A DNA stretch of 64,000 nt from Synergistaceae bacterium (GTDB taxonomy: Bacteria > Synergistota > Synergistia > Synergistales > Aminobacteriaceae). The stretch lies in NCBI GenBank assembly GCA_017405525.1, contig JAFRAH010000038.1, positions 112,553 through 176,552 on the forward strand. Direction: 5' to 3'. The number at the start of each line of letters is the position of its first letter. Position 1 is the stretch's first letter. The translations under genes and the position numbers were made by a program. Shown piece by piece: positions 60,160 to 64,000 of this stretch. Below the pieces are notes generated by a model. The model searched no databases. It saw only the letters and a program-made list of their open reading frames with translations, and was not told the origin of the DNA.

Positions 60160-60197
60160 ATATTATCCCCTTGTCATGAATGGCAGGGGGATTTTTC
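60160..60197 (+). terminator. Rho-independent terminator closing the catabolic operon
   Basis: TCCCCTTG (60166-60173) pairs with CAGGGGGA (60184-60191), followed by TTTTT. Confidence 0.7.
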
Positions 60198-60202
60198 GTG
60201 TG

Positions 60203-60580
60203 CTATTTCTTGGCGGCAACTACAATCCATGAATGCACCTCACAAGTCCCGGCCAGAAGTATATAGTCTCGAACGCCGTCGCAAGGTCGAACCTCCCGTC
60301 CGTGAACGGCATGGCTAAAACATCACCCCCTACAACCTCACAGCGTCCCGAAGCTATCATGTCCCTGTGGGAGCGGGGAATAGTCCAGCCCGGTAACATG
60401 AGAGGCAGGATACTTCTCCAGCAAGTCCCGGATGTTCCTGCCTCCACCACAGCCAAGCTCCGCAATCTCTGACGGCTCAGGGATATTCAGGCGTGAGAGC
60501 CCCCAGTGTGCTACCCTGAAGTCCCATGATGCAACCGTGAGCTTCACATCAAGCCCATGCTCCTCAAGAACAGCGTCCAC
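60203..60580 (-). pseudogene. SAM-dependent methyltransferase remnant with two internal deletions
   Basis: Three fragments of a class I methyltransferase appear in order but in different frames. First AHWGLSRLNIPEPSEIAELG, CGGGRN and VTGLDYSPL. Then RDMIASGRCEVVGGDVLAMP and FDLATAFETIYFWPGL. Last HSWIVVAAKK followed by TAG at 60203. The segments expected between them (the helix after GLDYS and the large C-terminal part after FWPGL) are missing. The 5' end overlaps the AEC transporter stop region. It is a decayed gene, not a working enzyme. Confidence 0.75.
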
Positions 60581-61485
60581 AAAAACATAGTGAGTATTGA
60601 TATTAGCGTGGTCATGCAGACGAGCTGCCCCGCTAATTGCCCGTCAGCACCCATCGCCACCGCCATAGGGTACGACGCAACCGCAGAAGGCGCGGCAAAC
60701 GCTACCAGTATTGCGCAGAGGCTCTGATCCCTGAAGCCCGAAACTATCGCCAGAGGCATGAACACCACCGGCACAACTACCATTCTCAGGAATATTCCCC
60801 AGAGTAGCAATCTCCTGTCAGCCACAGCATCGGCCATGTCGAGACCTACTCCGAGAGATATGAAGCTGATTGTTACCGTTGAGTTCGCCACGCTCCTTAC
60901 GACTGAGTGGACAGGTGAGGGAAGTGGTATCGTGAAGGCCTTGAAGATGAACGCGAATATTGCTCCGACTATCATGGGGTTCTTCAGGACTGCCATAATG
61001 AGCTTGCCCGGACTCGAACGCCCCGAAAGCCCCGACTCTAGGATTATTGCCGAGAATACATTTATTGCCGGGACAACAAGGACACCTAGCATCACTACAG
61101 CCCCGATATTCCCCTCACCATAGAGTGCCTCAGAGACTGCTACCCCAAACAGTATATAGTTCCCCCTCACTACTGCCTGGCCTATGACGCTGGACTTCCG
61201 CGGGTCATTCGTCAGGTAACGCGGCAGCTTGAGGCAGCACACAAAGTTGACCAGCATACATATTCCCGTGAACATCATTTCCCTGTAGGCGAAACCCTGC
61301 GAAAAATCCATGTCGTATATATTCTTGAACAACAACACGGGCATGAACACCTTGAAGATTACCCGGTCATATGCCTTCATTGCCGGACGGTCTATCACTC
61401 CCATGATCCTGCAAACCCAGCCTATCGCCATCAGTATCACCATAGGGCAGACTACCCTTAGTGCCGCAAAGAAACTTTCTCCCAT
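60544..61485 (-). CDS. AEC (auxin efflux carrier-type) transporter
   Basis: 313 residues and about ten hydrophobic segments in two repeats. The start is FFAALRVVCPMVILMAIGWV and the second half has GVGLDMADAVADRRLLLWGI, as in AEC proteins such as the malate carrier MleP type. AAGGAGAG precedes the ATG at 61485; an upstream in-frame extension to 61560 overlaps the previous gene. Next to a 2-hydroxycarboxylate transporter and a malic enzyme, a role in organic-acid export or exchange is plausible. Confidence 0.85.
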   Translation of the reverse strand: MGESFFAALRVVCPMVILMAIGWVCRIMGVIDRPAMKAYDRVIFKVFMPVLLFKNIYDMDFSQGFAYREMMFTGICMLVNFVCCLKLPRYLTNDPRKSSVIGQAVVRGNYILFGVAVSEALYGEGNIGAVVMLGVLVVPAINVFSAIILESGLSGRSSPGKLIMAVLKNPMIVGAIFAFIFKAFTIPLPSPVHSVVRSVANSTVTISFISLGVGLDMADAVADRRLLLWGIFLRMVVVPVVFMPLAIVSGFRDQSLCAILVAFAAPSAVASYPMAVAMGADGQLAGQLVCMTTLISILTMFLWTLFLRSMGLM

Positions 61486-61489
61486 GTAA

Positions 61490-62071
61490 TCACTCTCCTT
61501 CATGCATAAGTGTATGAGCCTTCCTTGAGACAGCAGGAAGAAGCCCGTATTCCCCGGCAAGTTCCACGGCAGTCATCCCAAGTGTCCTAGCGTTCACAGG
61601 AATATAGGTTATGTCGTTGTCGTTGTACTTACGCGGGGCATCCTTCAGCATCAGGTTATAGGCTGAACGTTCGAGGGCATCATCACGTCCCATCTCACGG
61701 AGAACATCACGTTCACGGAGTACCTTCCGGGACTCGGAGACTACCCCCGACACTCCCACGAGGACAGCAAGGGGTCCCAGTGCCCTCAATGCCGCCATGA
61801 CATCCCGGAGCGTCAGTGCCATCGTCAAGACCAGCCCAACAACTGCCAGCGATACGAACGGAAGACACTTAGCCATTAACCTTTTTGCGGGAAAAAGAAA
61901 AGCCTGCACCTCCTCAGAAGCACAGGCCGTACAAATCTCGTAGTTCCTGAAATCCCCTAGTGCCTGTATTATCCTCTCGCCGTTGAAGTCCCGTATGTGC
62001 AACGTGTGAACCTCAAGGACTCGGAACGAATACGAAGGCAGGGAACTATTCTTGCATTCAAGGCACGACAA
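61490..62071 (-). CDS. Zinc-ribbon-like membrane protein of unknown function
   Basis: 193 residues from a TTG directly after the stop of the transporter gene. An N-terminal CxxC (SCLECKN) and a later CxxC (CTACAS) could bind one zinc. Two hydrophobic segments follow (CLPFVSLAVVGLVLTMALTL and LGPLAVLVGVSGVV). The C-terminal 80 residues are charged. No family is recognised. It is translationally linked to the genes on both sides. Confidence 0.6.
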   Translation of the reverse strand: MSCLECKNSSLPSYSFRVLEVHTLHIRDFNGERIIQALGDFRNYEICTACASEEVQAFLFPAKRLMAKCLPFVSLAVVGLVLTMALTLRDVMAALRALGPLAVLVGVSGVVSESRKVLRERDVLREMGRDDALERSAYNLMLKDAPRKYNDNDITYIPVNARTLGMTAVELAGEYGLLPAVSRKAHTLMHEGE

Positions 62072-63448
62072 TTAGAGCATACTTCCTAACGTTGAGAGCA
62101 TCAATGACCCTATGATGAGGATTATTGCCCCGCCAAGACGTGAGGAAATCTGCGCAAACGGCATCAGCTCCATACGATGAGCCGCCGAAAGAACCGCAAC
62201 ATCTCCAGTTCCGCCCATGTTCGACATGCAGAGCCCCGCAGTGATTCCCGCCTCGACAGGGTAGAAGCCCACCATTGAGCCGACAAGCCCCGCGCCGATG
62301 AACGCACCGATGCACGCCAAGAAGCACATCAACAGGTACATCATGCTGAAGCTGCTTATGACGACATCAAGGCTCAAGTAGCACAGTCCTATTCCGACCA
62401 TGAGCATTGAGGTCAAGTTCTTCATGACGAACTGGAACCACTGGTAGCAGTTGACCTCGATGAACTCAGGCAGAACGTTGAAGACCTTGCAGAGAGCAAC
62501 CGTGATTATCATCCACGCGTAGGCATGAATATTCACTGAGGGCACTAACTTAATCCACACTCCAGCAACTATGTAGCCCCACGCAAAGAATGACGTTGCT
62601 GTGAGAAGGCCAATGCCCAAGTTCGTAACCGTAACCTTGTCGCGTTTTGCCTGCATCTCCGGGGAAATATCGTACTCCGAAGGGTCATCATTCGCGCCTG
62701 TCTTCATGAGAGCACCTTGGCCGTTGAAGAATTTTCCCGCAAGGACTTTCACGAGGATACCAGCAAGGACGATTGATGTAGCGTTCCCGATAGCTACTGC
62801 CGGGTTCATGATGGAGATAGCCTCTTCAGCGGTCATTGTCCCGGAAGACTCGAATATCTTGCTCAGCGGTACAGCACCTGCACCCATTCCGCCGCCCATT
62901 ATGGGAAGCGCAATGAGGAGGACTGCCTTGACGACACCAAAGCCTGAGAAGTGTCCTGCGACAGCGACAAGACCGAACGACACAGCTATTGCCCCGAAAA
63001 TCGCAGGGAAGTAACGTGCCGCAGCCTTGATGAGGAGCTTGCGGTTCATTCCGAGAATTGAGCCGGTGATTAACGCCGCAATGTAGAAGTCAAGGAATGC
63101 CCCCGTTGGCTTGAAGAATGTATCAATGTTCTTCATGAGGGTAGCCGTATAATCACCCTTGCCGATAAGCCCTGAAATTACGTCGAACGCCCCGAAGAAG
63201 TTCATGTAGCGCAGGAAGCCCATCCCGAAGATAATCACGACAGGCCCGCCGCCCAGGAACGTGTTGACTATGGGCAGGTTGTCGCCGATCTCCTGAAGGA
63301 TAGCCCCGCAGACGATCATGAACGCGAAGCATCCGGCCATTCCCGCAGGAAGTACCCCCAGCATTGCCGCAAGAAGTACGACAAATGCGAACAGGGCAAA
63401 ATATTTCGGCGGGAGGGAAAAAATCTTGAAGCCTCTGTATTCGTCCAT
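62072..63448 (-). CDS. 2-hydroxycarboxylate transporter family symporter (CitS/MaeN-like)
   Basis: 458 residues and about 11-12 hydrophobic segments. Both family re-entrant motifs are present: PIMGGGMGAGAVPLSKIF and the C-terminal SNMGGTGDVAVLSAAHRMEL, then PFAQISSRLGGA. The family takes up citrate or malate with sodium or protons. Most CitS-type proteins read GEG at the first motif where this has GAG. It lies two bases after the malic enzyme gene, so malate is the likely substrate. Confidence 0.92.
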   Translation of the reverse strand: MDEYRGFKIFSLPPKYFALFAFVVLLAAMLGVLPAGMAGCFAFMIVCGAILQEIGDNLPIVNTFLGGGPVVIIFGMGFLRYMNFFGAFDVISGLIGKGDYTATLMKNIDTFFKPTGAFLDFYIAALITGSILGMNRKLLIKAAARYFPAIFGAIAVSFGLVAVAGHFSGFGVVKAVLLIALPIMGGGMGAGAVPLSKIFESSGTMTAEEAISIMNPAVAIGNATSIVLAGILVKVLAGKFFNGQGALMKTGANDDPSEYDISPEMQAKRDKVTVTNLGIGLLTATSFFAWGYIVAGVWIKLVPSVNIHAYAWMIITVALCKVFNVLPEFIEVNCYQWFQFVMKNLTSMLMVGIGLCYLSLDVVISSFSMMYLLMCFLACIGAFIGAGLVGSMVGFYPVEAGITAGLCMSNMGGTGDVAVLSAAHRMELMPFAQISSRLGGAIILIIGSLMLSTLGSML

Positions 63449-63450
63449 CG

Positions 63451-64000
63451 CTATAACCTCGCTACTCCTGACTTCCTCGCTGCCTCAGCAACTGCCTTCG
63501 AGACCGCAGGCCCGACTCTTGGGTCGAACGCCGCAGGAATAATGTAGTCCGGCGTTGGGTTGTCGACCAGGTCAGCAAGTGCATGTGAGGCCGCAACCTT
63601 CATCGCCTCGTTGATGTCGCTGGCTCTCACATCGAACGTGCCCCTGAATATTCCGGGGAATGCAAGAACGTTGTTTATCTGGTTGGGGAAGTCGCTACGT
63701 CCTGTCGAGATTACTTTTGCCCCGGCGGCTTTTGCATCATCCGGGAAAATCTCAGGTGTTGGGTTAGCACAGGCGAATATTATCGGGTCTTTGGCCATTG
63801 AGCGCACCATGTCCTGAGTAACGCTGCCGGGGGCTGAGACTCCGATGAAGACGTCTGCACCCTTCATTGCGTCGGTGAGCCCTCCCTTGAGGCCTTCGGG
63901 GTTGGTGATTTCGGCCATTTCGGACTTGATCCAGTTCATGCCCTTCTCGCGTCCCTTGTAGACTATGCCGGTCCTGTCGCAGAGGGTAACGTTCTTCACG
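63451..64000 (-). CDS. Malic enzyme, C-terminal part (runs off the window)
   Basis: The frame is open at the window edge, so the N-terminal catalytic half is outside. The visible 183 residues are the NAD(P)-binding domain: ADVFIGVSAPGSVTQDMVRS, IIFACANPTPEIFPDDAKAA, STGRSDFPNQINNVLAFPGI, FRGTFDVRASDINEAMKVAA and DPRVGPAVSKAVAEAA, all typical of short malic enzymes. It decarboxylates malate to pyruvate. Its operon with a carboxylate symporter points to malate fermentation. Confidence 0.92.
   Translation of the reverse strand, partial: VKNVTLCDRTGIVYKGREKGMNWIKSEMAEITNPEGLKGGLTDAMKGADVFIGVSAPGSVTQDMVRSMAKDPIIFACANPTPEIFPDDAKAAGAKVISTGRSDFPNQINNVLAFPGIFRGTFDVRASDINEAMKVAASHALADLVDNPTPDYIIPAAFDPRVGPAVSKAVAEAARKSGVARL

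Noticed and set aside
1..64000. tRNA, rRNA, insertion sequences or prophage
   Set aside because: No cloverleaf-like or rRNA-like sequence, transposase, integrase or terminal inverted repeat was recognised on either strand.

Overview
The window comes from a bacterium that is most likely a member of the Synergistota, probably host- or gut-associated. The strongest single clue is the C-terminus of the surface protein at 45752-47368. It ends in a Gly-Gly-Cys motif, one hydrophobic helix and a basic FRKRR tail, which matches the Synergist-CTERM sorting signal. The abundance of solute-binding-protein transporters (tripartite tricarboxylate, TRAP, amino-acid ABC), the fermentative carboxylate metabolism and the moderately high GC fit this. 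The assignment is inference, because no rRNA is present.

Layout. (1) 1-5.8 kb: the end of a tctCBA tricarboxylate-type transporter operon, an EVE-HNH nuclease, an amidohydrolase, a small secreted cyclophilin-like protein and an RraA-like aldolase. (2) 5.9-30.5 kb: a rearranged division and cell-wall (dcw) cluster. On the minus strand lie rsmH-ftsL-ftsI-(broken GNAT)-murE-murF-mraY. Diverging on the plus strand is a tightly overlapping operon of a winged-helix protein, an AAA-like ATPase and a Cas4/AddB-like Fe-S nuclease. These run into pseudopilin and PilM/PilN-like genes, mltG and an FtsK homologue with substituted ATPase motifs, followed by murC, murB, ftsQ, ftsA, ftsZ, a SPOR protein and folC. 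murD, ftsW, murG and mraZ are not here. (3) 30.5-40.2 kb: accessory genes, including a licD-type gene that a heptanucleotide repeat puts out of frame, mgtE, two genes each interrupted by one amber codon, a PQQ-type beta-propeller protein, an amino-acid ABC transporter whose binding protein is circularly permuted, and a GT2 glycosyltransferase. (4) 40.2-45.7 kb: a cysK-cysE operon preceded by a cysteine-codon leader peptide, a divergent LysE-type exporter, and the ATP-grasp / alpha-E / transglutaminase trio. (5) 45.7-51.5 kb: a three-gene surface-protein operon, an NAD(P)-binding protein, a secreted MBL-like protein with lost metal ligands, and an ADP-ribosylglycohydrolase opposite an Rrf2 regulator. 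(6) 52.2-60.1 kb: one catabolic operon of an AroE-like dehydrogenase, a TIM-barrel isomerase/dehydratase, an HMG-CoA-lyase-like enzyme, TRAP transporter DctQMP and an exported FMN/FAD flavoprotein reductase. (7) 60.2-64 kb: a decayed methyltransferase, an AEC transporter, a zinc-ribbon membrane protein, a 2-hydroxycarboxylate transporter and the end of a malic enzyme gene, which together suggest malate uptake and decarboxylation.

The most notable observations are the phase-variation repeat in licD (31251-31282), the four-Cys leader peptide before cysK-cysE (42130-42198), the hinge-to-hinge circular permutation of an ABC binding protein (36810-37610), the winged-helix/ATPase/Fe-S-nuclease cassette embedded in the pilus/dcw operon (13090-16606), and the FtsK homologue with Walker A Lys to Arg and Walker B Asp to Asn changes (20317-22434). 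Several other genes are visibly decaying through internal deletions or single nonsense codons.
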